Program-made: the position numbers and the translations under genes | From: Njordibacter sp905182035 | GTDB taxonomy: Bacteria; Pseudomonadota; Gammaproteobacteria; Pseudomonadales; Balneatricaceae | Direction of reading: 5' to 3' | Assembly (NCBI RefSeq): GCF_047730075.1 | Contig: NZ_CP159831.1 | Coordinates: forward strand, 1,426,001 to 1,490,000 | Length of the DNA stretch: 64,000 nt | Shown here: positions 34,470 through 42,270 of the stretch, piece after piece | Layout: each line of letters opens with the position of its first letter | Position numbering within the stretch: the first letter of the stretch is position 1 | The notes under the pieces: generated by a model | Seen by the model: the letters and a program-made list of their open reading frames with translations, nothing else | The model's database searches: none | Told to the model about the DNA's origin: nothing

Positions 34470-34634
34470 GTTCAATAATTGATGTAAACATTGTGATCCT
34501 CATTTGTGAGGTTTCTGATGTATATCTAGGGTGCGGGGTTATAGCCCAGACCTAGCCAAGTTTTCCGCTTGGACTATAGCAATTATGGTATAAACGAAAC
34601 TAATCTGTTAAGTAAAGCTATTAGAGGCTAGTCA

Positions 34635-36014
34635 ATGAACACAAAAGAACAGGGCCTGAAACAGCTGAAACAGGTGTTTGGTGATAAATACAGCGACAAT
34701 ACCAATGCGCGTATGGAACACAGCTCTGGTGAGAGCTACGTCAGTGAAATGTTGCCCGATGCCGTACTTATGCTTGACTGCACCAAAGAGGTTGCGGAGG
34801 CAGTAGGCATCTGTAGCGAGTATAGCATTCCAATTATTGCATTCGGTGCAGGCACGTCATTAGAAGGCCATCTAGTGCCAGTGCACGGGGGTGTGAGCAT
34901 TGATTTAACCGGCATGGATCAAGTGCTGGAGATCAACACGGAAGACTTTGACGTGAAACTAGAGGCAGGCGTTACCCGTGAAGCTTTGAATTATGCGTTA
35001 AAGACCAGTGGCCTGTTCTTCCCGCTAGATCCTGGTGCTAATGCTAGCTTGGGTGGCATGGCCTCAACTCGCGCCTCAGGCACTAATGCAGTGCGCTATG
35101 GCACCATGAAAGAGGTAGTGCTTGGTCTTACTGTAGTGACACCTAACGGTGATGTCATACAAACCGGGGGCCGAGCAAGAAAGAGCGCAGCTGGTTATGA
35201 CCTAACTCACCTATATATCGGTGCTGAAGGTACGTTAGGCATTATTACTGAGTTGAGGTTACGTATATTCCCAGTTCCAGAACAGATTCGTGCAGCCGTA
35301 TGTAGTTTTCCTAGTGTCGGTCAAGCTGCCCAATGTGTCATCGAGTGCATGCAACTAGCGGTGCCTTTAGCGCGCATTGAGTTGCTTAATAGCTGCCAAA
35401 TGGGCGCCTGTATAGATTATTCAAAGTTACAAGGGTTTGCAGCTCAACCGACCTTATTCATGGAGTTTCACGGTTCAAAAGCTAGTGTTGATGAGCAGGT
35501 AGCTTTGGTTCAATCTGTGGCCCAAGAATATAATGGTGATGACTTCCGTTGGGCTGAAACCTTAGAACAAAGAAATGAATTATGGACCGCCAGACACCAA
35601 GCTTGGTTCGCTGGTTTAGCCCTTAACCCGGGTGCTAGCGCAATTAGCACCGATGTGTGTGTACCTATTTCTAAGCTAGCTGAGTGTATCGAATTAGCAG
35701 AAGCCAAGGCCCTAGAGCTTGGGTTTAACTGCCCTTTAGTTAGCCATGCGGGAGATGGCAATTTTCACCTCATTATTTCATTCTACCCAGATAACCATGA
35801 ACAAGTTAGTGCTGCCAAAGAACTAAGCCACTACCTTGTACAACAAGCTCTTGCACAGCAAGGCACCTGTACAGGGGAGCACGGAATAGGTTTAAGAAAA
35901 AAGGCGTATTTATTGGAGGAACATGGTGCCGATGCAGTGCACACTATGCGCTTAATAAAGCGTGCCTTGGATCCAAAAAACATTATGAATCCAGGAAAAA
36001 TATTTGATCTCTAA
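34635..36014 (+). CDS. FAD-linked D-lactate/2-hydroxyacid dehydrogenase (LDHD/GlcD type)
   Basis: This 459-residue flavoprotein is of the VAO/PCMH family. The FAD domain shows PIIAFGAGTSLEGH (about residues 72-85), DPGANASLGGMASTRASGTNAVRYG and IGAEGTLGIITE. The C-terminal cap has the metal/substrate motif SHAGDGNFH and the ending GEHGIGLRKK...NPGKIFDL. Such enzymes oxidise D-lactate or related D-2-hydroxyacids, passing electrons to cytochrome c or quinone. It lacks the Fe-S domain of larger Dld/YdiJ proteins and is not next to glcE/glcF, so it is more like stand-alone LDHD than glycolate oxidase GlcD. It could consume the D-lactate made through GloB. It is convergent with an ArsR gene; the stop codons touch. 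Confidence 0.88.
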   Translation: MNTKEQGLKQLKQVFGDKYSDNTNARMEHSSGESYVSEMLPDAVLMLDCTKEVAEAVGICSEYSIPIIAFGAGTSLEGHLVPVHGGVSIDLTGMDQVLEINTEDFDVKLEAGVTREALNYALKTSGLFFPLDPGANASLGGMASTRASGTNAVRYGTMKEVVLGLTVVTPNGDVIQTGGRARKSAAGYDLTHLYIGAEGTLGIITELRLRIFPVPEQIRAAVCSFPSVGQAAQCVIECMQLAVPLARIELLNSCQMGACIDYSKLQGFAAQPTLFMEFHGSKASVDEQVALVQSVAQEYNGDDFRWAETLEQRNELWTARHQAWFAGLALNPGASAISTDVCVPISKLAECIELAEAKALELGFNCPLVSHAGDGNFHLIISFYPDNHEQVSAAKELSHYLVQQALAQQGTCTGEHGIGLRKKAYLLEEHGADAVHTMRLIKRALDPKNIMNPGKIFDL

Positions 36015-36335
36015 CTAGGAGCAGTATAGGTCGTGCAGAGTTTTAATAACCTTAGAAGCGCGCACATCAGAAAGCGAGTAATAGATGGTTTGTGATTCCC
36101 TGCGGGTCTTAACTAAACCGTCTTTACGCAATACTGCTAAGTGCTGGGACAGCGCAGATTGGCTCAAGTCTAAGTGTTCATTTAGTTCAGTAACAGAAAT
36201 CTCTTTACCTTCTAAGTTACATAAAATGAGCAAGCGGCTTTCATTAGCAATTGCCTTGAGCATGGTGGCGGCAATCTTTGCATTGGCTTTTAGGTCAGCT
36301 GCTGCTTTTACAGCGTCTTGTTTAGAGTCAGACAT
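36015..36335 (-). CDS. ArsR/SmtB-family repressor with persulfide-sensor cysteine spacing
   Basis: This 106-residue winged-helix repressor has the recognition region DLSQSALSQHLAVLRKDGLVKTRRES and the wing TIYYSL. Its only two cysteines are C39 (LLILCNLEG) and C105 (at the very C-terminus), 66 residues apart. This is the spacing of C41/C107 in SqrR and C42/C108 in BigR, which form sulfur bridges when sensing persulfide. Metal-binding ArsR motifs (ELCVCDL type) are absent. I infer a reactive-sulfur sensor of the SqrR/BigR/YgaV group. ATG 36335 is preceded by GGAGA; an upstream start at 36377 lacks support. Upstream palindromes may be its operators. No sulfide-oxidation gene is adjacent. Confidence 0.82.
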   Translation of the reverse strand: MSDSKQDAVKAAADLKANAKIAATMLKAIANESRLLILCNLEGKEISVTELNEHLDLSQSALSQHLAVLRKDGLVKTRRESQTIYYSLSDVRASKVIKTLHDLYCS

Positions 36336-36380
36336 GGGACGATTTTCTCCGCACTTATAATAGTGCTTTTGAGTCAAAGG

Positions 36381-36392
36381 GTAACTAGTTAC
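36381..36392. promoter_or_regulatory. Perfect 12-base palindrome upstream of the ArsR gene
   Basis: GTAACTAGTTAC reads the same on both strands and lies 46 bases upstream of the ArsR ATG, overlapping a possible weak -35. It is a candidate auto-operator; the binding protein is not established. Confidence 0.45.
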
Positions 36393-36395
36393 TGC

Positions 36396-36431
36396 ACATT
36401 GTAGACCAATCTAAAATAGTATTTACAATGT
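36396..36431. repeat. Inverted repeat upstream of the ArsR gene
   Basis: Eight-base arms ACATTGTA (36396-36403) and TACAATGT (36424-36431) are separated by 20 bases, so the arm centres are 28 bases apart. It sits just beyond the 12-base palindrome and could be a second, bipartite regulator site or a chance AT-rich repeat. Confidence 0.35.
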
Positions 36432-36495
36432 CATTAATGTATTCAAGCCATCCATTATAACCAAAAAGCATATTAATTAAAATTGTTATACGGCT

Positions 36496-37311
36496 TTAAG
36501 TTATATTTAGCTCAACAAAAATTGGGCAATGATCCGACGGTTTTTCCATGCCGCGTACTACATAATCGATATCTGCCTTGTTACAGCAATCGAGCAAACT
36601 TTTAGTTAACAGTATTTGGTCAATGCGCAGCCCACGCCTAGGTTCACCCTCAAAACCTCTGCTGCGGTAATCAAACCACGAGTAATACTCAGATTGAGGG
36701 TGTAATAGACGGTAGCTGTCTGTGAGCCCAAATTGACGAAGATCATTCAACCATTGGCGTTCTTGGGGCTGAAAGCTGGCCTTACCTGACTTAAGCCAAC
36801 GCTTACGATTGTCTTCCCCTATGCCTATGTCTATGTCTTGGGCGGCAACATTAATATCACCCATTACCACCAGATGATCTGTGTTCTTGTATTCTGTATT
36901 CAAAAGGGTGGTGAGGCCTGCATAGAAATCTCGTTTAGCAGGAAATTTACTAACGTGCTCAACGTTTTCCCCTTGAGGAAAGTAACCATTGAATACGGTA
37001 ATAGTATCTCCGTTAGGCAACTGTAATACAGCACCTACAAGGCGCCGTTGAGAATCTTCAGTATCGCCAGGCAGACCTTTAATAACCTTTAATATTGGCA
37101 GATTGGTCATTAATGCCACACCATAATGACCTTTTTGACCATGAAAAATCGTCTCGTAGCCTAATCGTTGTGTCTCTTCTATAGGAAATTCAAGATCCTG
37201 AACCTTAGTTTCTTGCAAGCCAATAACGGCCGGCTGATATTGACTTACAATGGCTTCCAACTGTGGGATGCGTGCACGGATACTATTAATATTAAAGGAT
37301 ACGAGATGCAT
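36496..37311 (-). CDS. xthA: Exonuclease III
   Basis: This 271-residue enzyme is an AP endonuclease/3'-5' exonuclease for base-excision repair. It aligns throughout with E. coli Xth (268 residues): MHLVSFNINSIRAR, IGLQETKVQD (metal-binding E), HGQKGHYGVAL, NGYFPQGE, the MGDINVAAQDIDIG active-site block, WFDYRS, GLRIDQIL and the C-terminal SDHCPIF with the catalytic His. I chose the ATG at 37311, where similarity starts; a frame extending to 37416 adds 35 residues without family support. No obvious ribosome-binding site precedes it. It is divergent from gor. Confidence 0.96.
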   Translation of the reverse strand: MHLVSFNINSIRARIPQLEAIVSQYQPAVIGLQETKVQDLEFPIEETQRLGYETIFHGQKGHYGVALMTNLPILKVIKGLPGDTEDSQRRLVGAVLQLPNGDTITVFNGYFPQGENVEHVSKFPAKRDFYAGLTTLLNTEYKNTDHLVVMGDINVAAQDIDIGIGEDNRKRWLKSGKASFQPQERQWLNDLRQFGLTDSYRLLHPQSEYYSWFDYRSRGFEGEPRRGLRIDQILLTKSLLDCCNKADIDYVVRGMEKPSDHCPIFVELNIT

Positions 37312-37471
37312 TTTTTTAACTCGACTAAGGTGATTTAAAACCAACAATAACGCTGGAAGGCTGATAAACTTTGCACTATTGTAATGGAAATAGTGATGGG
37401 TTAGAACGGCTGTCATTGAGTTTCCGTTGGTTTTCCTTGAACATATAACTCGGCTGTAGAGATTTGTCCCT

Positions 37472-38821
37472 ATGATATTTGATTTTGATGTATTTGTGAT
37501 TGGTGCGGGTTCAGGTGGCGTACGAGCTGCACGTATGGCGGCAAGTGAAGGTGCAAGGGTAGCTATTGCTGATGACCGTGCATTAGGCGGTACTTGTGTA
37601 AATGTAGGCTGCGTGCCTAAAAAGCTTTACACCTACGCCAGTCACTTTAGCCATGATTTCGAAAATGCAAAAGGTTTTGGATGGAGCGTAGCTTCAGCTA
37701 AGTTCCACTGGCCTACCTTAGTGGCCAATAAGAAAACTGAAATCAGCCGCCTTAACAATATTTATGCTAATCTGCTCGATAATTCAGGCGCCCAAATTAT
37801 TCGTGGTTATGCCAGTCTCAAGGATAGACATACCGTAACTGTAGGTGGCACCAATTACACTGCAGAACGTATTGTGATTGCAACGGGTGGTGCACCAAAT
37901 ATCCCTGACGTCGATTATGCTGACGTATTAATTAGCTCAGATGAGATATTTGATCTTCTAGAGTTTCCAAAACGATTGTTAGTTGTGGGTGCAGGTTACA
38001 TTGCCCTTGAGTTTGCTTGTATTTTTCAAGGCTTAGGCAGCCAAGTACAGGTGTCATACCGCGGTGACCTTATCATGCGCAGCTTTGATGACGATGTGCG
38101 GCGTTTTGTTGATCAAGAAATGCGTAAGCAGGGCATTGAAATGAACTACCAAAGCCAAGTGAGCAACGTTGATCGCCAGGCCGACCATAGCTTGTTAGTA
38201 ACCTTTGCAGATGGCACTAGCACAGAGGTTGATCAAGTATTAATGGCTATTGGGCGCAAACCCCGGTTGACAGGCATTGGTTTGGAAGCTTTAGGTATAG
38301 AGACAACTCGTCAGGGCACCATCGCAGTAAATGACAAATTCCAGACCAATATAGACAATATATATGCTTTGGGAGATGTCACTGGAGGCATTGAACTGAC
38401 ACCAGTAGCATTAGCCGAGGCCATGACCTTGGTAAATCACTGGTATGGTGATAGTACCAAGTATATGGACTATAACCTTATTCCAACAGCCGTTTTTACC
38501 CAGCCTAACGTCGGTACTATTGGATTAACAGAACATCAAGCCTTAAAGGAACATGGCGAAATTACTGTTTACCGTTCTGACTTTAAGCCCATGAAACACA
38601 CCTTAAGTGGCAGTAATGAACGTAGTTTTATGAAGTTAATTGTTGATACTACTTCGGATCGAGTCATTGGCTTACATATTGTAGGAGAAGGCGCTGGTGA
38701 AATGCTACAAGGTTTTGCGGTGGCTATGAAGGTCGGTGCCACTAAGGCTGATTTTGATGCAACCATTGGTATTCACCCTACCAGCGCAGAAGAATTGGTG
38801 ACTATGAGGACAGCAAGCTAA
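37472..38821 (+). CDS. gor: Glutathione reductase
   Basis: This 449-residue flavoprotein reduces GSSG with NADPH. The N-terminal FAD site is FVIGAGSGGVRAAR, the redox-active disulfide is GGTCVNVGCVPKK (Cys near 47 and 52), and the NAD(P) Rossmann motif is VVGAGYIALEFA. The C-terminal dimer interface carries the catalytic His-Glu pair in IGIHPTSAEELVTM. The length matches E. coli Gor (450). The gene supports the glutathione-dependent FrmA/FrmB and GloB enzymes in the same window. A terminator follows directly. Confidence 0.95.
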   Translation: MIFDFDVFVIGAGSGGVRAARMAASEGARVAIADDRALGGTCVNVGCVPKKLYTYASHFSHDFENAKGFGWSVASAKFHWPTLVANKKTEISRLNNIYANLLDNSGAQIIRGYASLKDRHTVTVGGTNYTAERIVIATGGAPNIPDVDYADVLISSDEIFDLLEFPKRLLVVGAGYIALEFACIFQGLGSQVQVSYRGDLIMRSFDDDVRRFVDQEMRKQGIEMNYQSQVSNVDRQADHSLLVTFADGTSTEVDQVLMAIGRKPRLTGIGLEALGIETTRQGTIAVNDKFQTNIDNIYALGDVTGGIELTPVALAEAMTLVNHWYGDSTKYMDYNLIPTAVFTQPNVGTIGLTEHQALKEHGEITVYRSDFKPMKHTLSGSNERSFMKLIVDTTSDRVIGLHIVGEGAGEMLQGFAVAMKVGATKADFDATIGIHPTSAEELVTMRTAS

Positions 38822-38861
38822 ACCCATAGTGCAGAGTAAGCGTCGTATGCGTGAAATTATC

Positions 38862-38895
38862 AAGCCCCAACAAGCATCCTGCGGGGGCTTTTTTA
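38862..38895 (+). terminator. Terminator after gor
   Basis: The AAGCCCC arm (38862-38868) pairs with GGGGCTT (38884-38890), followed by a T-run to 38895. It overlaps the stop codon of the convergent antiporter gene. Confidence 0.85.
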
Positions 38896-40080
38896 GTCGT
38901 GTCGTAAATGATCTTTTACTGCTATAGGTGACTTAAAGTTCCACACTACAAGGTAAGAAGATGCCACAAACGTTAAGATTGCAGTGGCTTGAATGAGTAG
39001 TGAGGCCGATTCACTAATCAACATGCTAGAAGCTGCCAAGGTGGCAATTAAAATTGAAAACTCGCTAGTTTGGCCTAACCTAAAACCAACCTCCCACGAA
39101 GTCGCCTTAGATTTACAAATAGGCCTAATAATCCAGCCAAATACAACAGGCTTAATGGTAACGACTAGGGTTGCTAACACCAAGCACTGAAACCAAATAG
39201 AGTGCATAAGGGGGAAGTTAAAACTGGCACCTATTGAAAAGAAAAATAACACTAAAAAGAAATCTCTTATAGGTTTTAAGTTAATGGCAATGTACTGGCT
39301 AATCAGGCTAGAGGCTAAGCTTACTCCCGCAATAAAAGCACCAATTTCAGCAGACAAACCAATACTGTGAGCCAATTCAGCTAAACCTAAACACCAGCCT
39401 AGGGCCAAAAGAAATATGTATTCGTGAAAACGATCAAATCGCTTAATGAGTGGCAACAGCACCCAACGAACAAAACCCAGTGCAGCTAACATGACCATCG
39501 GCAAAGCCCCAAGGCTTATTAATAAATCAGCACTTAAGGATAGCTCTAATCCCTGACTAAATTGTTGGCCTAAAGTTGTTAACAGGGTTAATAGAATAAT
39601 AGCTAATAGATCTTGTAGCAACAATAGACCCACTACGAGCTCACCAGTTTGTTTATGATGCAGCACAGTTGTGGGTAGTAGTTTGATACCAATAATTGTA
39701 CTGGAGAACATGGTAGATGCGCCGATAATAAGGCTTTCTATCATGCTGAAGCCGAAACCATAACCCACGACAAATCCTAATAGAGCAAAAGCTACGGAAC
39801 TTATAAACGCAACCATGTAGCCTTTGCGTAACATCTGTAGCAAATGGCTAGGCTGCATATCAAGACCGATCAGAAACAACAGGAAAATAATGCCAACATG
39901 GGCAACATCAGCCAACAACTCTGTATCCACAACCCATTCAAGACCAAAGGGCCCCAATATGGCGCCTAAAACAATGTAGGCTAAAAGTAATGGCTGTCTA
40001 AAATACAACGATAAGGTGGCTAGCAGGGCTGCGCCTGTAAAGATTAAGAAAAATGAAAATATGACCGATTCCGTATGCAT
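38893..40080 (-). CDS. CPA2-family cation/proton antiporter (KefB-like membrane domain)
   Basis: This 395-residue protein has about 12 membrane segments of the Na_H_Exchanger family: the GLEWV...HVGIIFLLFLIGLDMQ block near residues 48-75, GASTMFSSTIIGIKLL, VGLLLLQDLLAIILL (with the key QD pair) and GLSAEIGAFIAGVSLASS. It ends right after the last membrane span, so it lacks the cytoplasmic TrkA-N/RCK domain that gates KefB, KefC and YbaL. ATG 40080 was chosen, with AGGA 6-8 bases upstream. A longer frame to 40257 lies inside the upstream MATE gene. The stop codon of that gene ends 2 bases before this ATG, so the two are co-transcribed. Confidence 0.88.
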   Translation of the reverse strand: MHTESVIFSFFLIFTGAALLATLSLYFRQPLLLAYIVLGAILGPFGLEWVVDTELLADVAHVGIIFLLFLIGLDMQPSHLLQMLRKGYMVAFISSVAFALLGFVVGYGFGFSMIESLIIGASTMFSSTIIGIKLLPTTVLHHKQTGELVVGLLLLQDLLAIILLTLLTTLGQQFSQGLELSLSADLLISLGALPMVMLAALGFVRWVLLPLIKRFDRFHEYIFLLALGWCLGLAELAHSIGLSAEIGAFIAGVSLASSLISQYIAINLKPIRDFFLVLFFFSIGASFNFPLMHSIWFQCLVLATLVVTIKPVVFGWIIRPICKSKATSWEVGFRLGQTSEFSILIATLAASSMLISESASLLIQATAILTFVASSYLVVWNFKSPIAVKDHLRHD

Positions 40081-40082
40081 CC

Positions 40083-41441
40083 TTATTCCTTGTTTGGTGA
40101 AAAGTTTTGGCCCATAGGTAAGCCATTTATATAATGTCGCCACACCAGCCAAAGAAGTATAGCCGCAAGCATTCGGTAACCAATATGTAACCACCACACA
40201 GCCATAAACCCATAACTTGGCGCTAGCCAAGCCAATAATGGCAAGAACAGCAGCCATTGGCTAGTACTCACCAGTATTAATACGGTCTTTCGTAAGCCCG
40301 TTAGCAGCACGAAGCGGCTTAAAATGATGATTGTGGTTTCTAAAATCATGGCCATGGCATACCAAGGTAAGGCGGTGGCCATCAGTTGTTGTAAATCCCG
40401 ATTAACAAGTAACAGTTGGGACAACCATTGGCTTATAAACCCAAGCAATACTGTTAGTGCTAGCGCAGTAAGTATACCTGTGCGCATAATTAATTTACTC
40501 CACCCTATGGCTCGTATTTTGTCTTTTTTCGTCAAGGCACTGCCTACAAGGGATAAGGCCGCCTGACCTAAGCCAATGGCTGGCAGAACTAGCAAGAGCC
40601 CGACATTTAGCACTGCAAAAGAGGCAGCCATTGCGGAGGACCCGAGTTGGCTCAAGAGCCATAAAAACACAGCTAAATGTAAAGCAAACACCAACTGTTG
40701 TAGCATAGGTGGCCAAGTAAAACGTAATAGCAATAGCCAGTTTTCTACGCTAAATTGACAACGAAAATCCACGTACCTTAAGTTGCGCCTATATAACAAA
40801 ACCAGCTGTAACAAAACACCTAACCAAAGTGCAATACTGGTGCCCACTCCGGCACCCACTGCCCCCATGGCGGGCAACCCACCAATACCGTAAATGAGGC
40901 CATAACTAATTGGTACATTAGCTAGATGTGCAAGTAAAATTAGTTTGGTATATTGCCACGGAGTACTTCGTTCACTCCAATAAATTCTAGCTGCAATGCT
41001 TATCACAATGGCAGGTAACGCCCAAAGGCGAGATTGACCATAATAAACTGCAAGGCTATTAATGCGATCATCCAAAACAAACAAATTGATCACATCGTCA
41101 GCAGCATAGGCGCCAGCTATACCCAAACAAACTGAGATCAAAACCCCGTATACCAAACCTAAACCCAGCAACCCTATATGGGACTGGGCATATTGAGATA
41201 CTAGGCCATGCCAGCCGATGCCGAACCCAGTAATGATGGCTACCAAAATAAACACTAGATAACTACCAATGCTTACACTTGCTAGAGCTAAACCACCCAA
41301 GTGCCCAACAAGGGCGGTATCTACTAGGCCCACTATAGCTTGCGATAACATTGCCCCAATTAATGGTGCCGCAATGCGCCATAAATTAGCCAATGTAGGT
41401 TTACGAGAATAATAAAAATCATTTGTTTGAGGATTGCTCAT
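40083..41441 (-). CDS. MATE-family multidrug/Na+ efflux protein
   Basis: This 452-residue protein has 12 hydrophobic segments in two MatE halves. The N-terminal half shows the PTLANLWRIAAPLIGAML and VDTALVGHLGGLALASVSIG segments typical of the DinF/NorM group. MATE proteins export drugs, metabolites or cations in exchange for Na+ or H+; the DinF-like branch is suggested by the VDTALVGHLG motif. It is followed within 2 bases by a CPA2 antiporter, a pairing that could couple export to ion balance (inference). It is divergent from nfuA. Confidence 0.9.
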   Translation of the reverse strand: MSNPQTNDFYYSRKPTLANLWRIAAPLIGAMLSQAIVGLVDTALVGHLGGLALASVSIGSYLVFILVAIITGFGIGWHGLVSQYAQSHIGLLGLGLVYGVLISVCLGIAGAYAADDVINLFVLDDRINSLAVYYGQSRLWALPAIVISIAARIYWSERSTPWQYTKLILLAHLANVPISYGLIYGIGGLPAMGAVGAGVGTSIALWLGVLLQLVLLYRRNLRYVDFRCQFSVENWLLLLRFTWPPMLQQLVFALHLAVFLWLLSQLGSSAMAASFAVLNVGLLLVLPAIGLGQAALSLVGSALTKKDKIRAIGWSKLIMRTGILTALALTVLLGFISQWLSQLLLVNRDLQQLMATALPWYAMAMILETTIIILSRFVLLTGLRKTVLILVSTSQWLLFLPLLAWLAPSYGFMAVWWLHIGYRMLAAILLWLVWRHYINGLPMGQNFSPNKE

Positions 41442-41527
41442 GTATAGTTTGCTTAACAGATGTCTAGTAGGTTTTTTTAATCTAGCGAGACATCATTATA
41501 TGCTTTTTTATCAAGTCTTTAAAATGA

Positions 41528-41552
41528 ATACCCAAGTAAAACAGTAGGGTAT
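41528..41552 (+). promoter_or_regulatory. IscR type-1-like site in the nfuA promoter
   Basis: A 25-base partial palindrome has perfect outer arms ATACCC (41528-41533) and GGGTAT (41547-41552), with AAGT and AGTA inner parts around an A-rich centre. It resembles IscR type-1 sites (ATA-CC-GACT...AGTC-GG-TAT) at the outer arms and most of the right inner arm. Its right end meets a TATAAT -10 (41552-41557), so a bound regulator would cover the -35 region. IscR control of nfuA is known in Pseudomonas aeruginosa; here it is inferred. Confidence 0.7.
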
Positions 41553-41615
41553 ATAATAGCCTAAGAGTTGAGTCCCTAAGGGATACTCATGTAGTTGGTA
41601 ACAAAGGAAAAAACA

Positions 41616-42209
41616 GTGGATTACATAGACATCACCCCCAGCGCCCAAGAATATTTAGCAGAATTGCTTTCAAAACAAGATGTAGAAGGAATTTCAGTGC
41701 GTATTTTTGTCACTGACCCAGGCACTCCAAACGCTGAAACTTGCTTAGCGTACTGTCGCCCAGATGAAGTTAAAATTACTGATGAGTTCTCAGATCTAGA
41801 GAAATTTAGGGTCTATGTCGATCCAGCCAGCGTAGACTACTTGGATGAAGCCTTTATTGACTATAGTTCAGACCGCATGGGTGGCCAGCTCACTATTAAG
41901 GCTCCGAATGCTAAAATGCCTCAAGTGACCGCAGATAGTCCATTAGATGCTCAAGTTAACTATTACCTATATACAGAAATTAATCCAGGTTTAGCCTCCC
42001 ACGGTGGTGATGTAAGTTTGGTAGGCGTGGTGGCAGAAGAAGAAGGTAATGTGGCGGTATTAAAATTTGGTGGCGGTTGCCAGGGTTGCAGTTCTGTTTC
42101 ACTAACCCTTAAGGAAGGTGTTGAAAAAACCTTAAAAGAGCGAATTCCTGGAATCGGTGCAGTACGGGATGTCACAGACCACTCCAATACAGAGAACGCT
42201 TATATGTAG
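41616..42209 (+). CDS. nfuA: Fe-S biogenesis protein NfuA
   Basis: This 197-residue carrier delivers 4Fe-4S clusters to apoproteins. An N-terminal degenerate A-type domain (FVTDPGTPNAETCLAYCRPDE, then DYSSDRMGGQLTIKAPNAKMP) is followed by an Nfu domain. The cluster-binding CxxC is C155/C158 (GGGCQGCSS), and NPGLASHGGDVSLVGV is the family signature. I chose the GTG at 41616 with AAGGA 7 bases upstream; a TTG at 41595 would add 7 residues. A small hairpin (GAGT-CCC-TAA-GGG-AT-ACTC) lies in the leader. The promoter overlaps an IscR-like site and a terminator follows. Confidence 0.95.
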   Translation: MDYIDITPSAQEYLAELLSKQDVEGISVRIFVTDPGTPNAETCLAYCRPDEVKITDEFSDLEKFRVYVDPASVDYLDEAFIDYSSDRMGGQLTIKAPNAKMPQVTADSPLDAQVNYYLYTEINPGLASHGGDVSLVGVVAEEEGNVAVLKFGGGCQGCSSVSLTLKEGVEKTLKERIPGIGAVRDVTDHSNTENAYM

Positions 42210-42223
42210 TGCTTTTCTTAACC

Positions 42224-42254
42224 AAAAAAAACCAGCATTTTAGCTGGTTTTTTT
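42224..42254. terminator. Bidirectional terminator between nfuA and DAHP synthase
   Basis: A stem of ACCAGC and GCTGGT around an ATTTTA loop is flanked by A7 and T7 tracts and serves both convergent genes. Confidence 0.92.
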
Positions 42255-42270
42255 GCCTTTGAAGAATGGT

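Noticed and set aside
34494..34600. Possible structured RNA between htpG terminator and the D-lactate dehydrogenase gene
   Set aside because: A small CCAAG/CTTGG hairpin is visible but there is no tRNA fold, riboswitch core or terminator T-run.
37312..37416. 35-residue extension of exonuclease III
   Set aside because: Similarity to Xth begins at MHLVSFNIN; the extension has no counterpart in the family.
40081..40257. 59-residue N-terminal extension of the CPA2 antiporter
   Set aside because: It is an out-of-frame shadow of the MATE gene's C-terminus; ATG 40080 has a ribosome-binding site.
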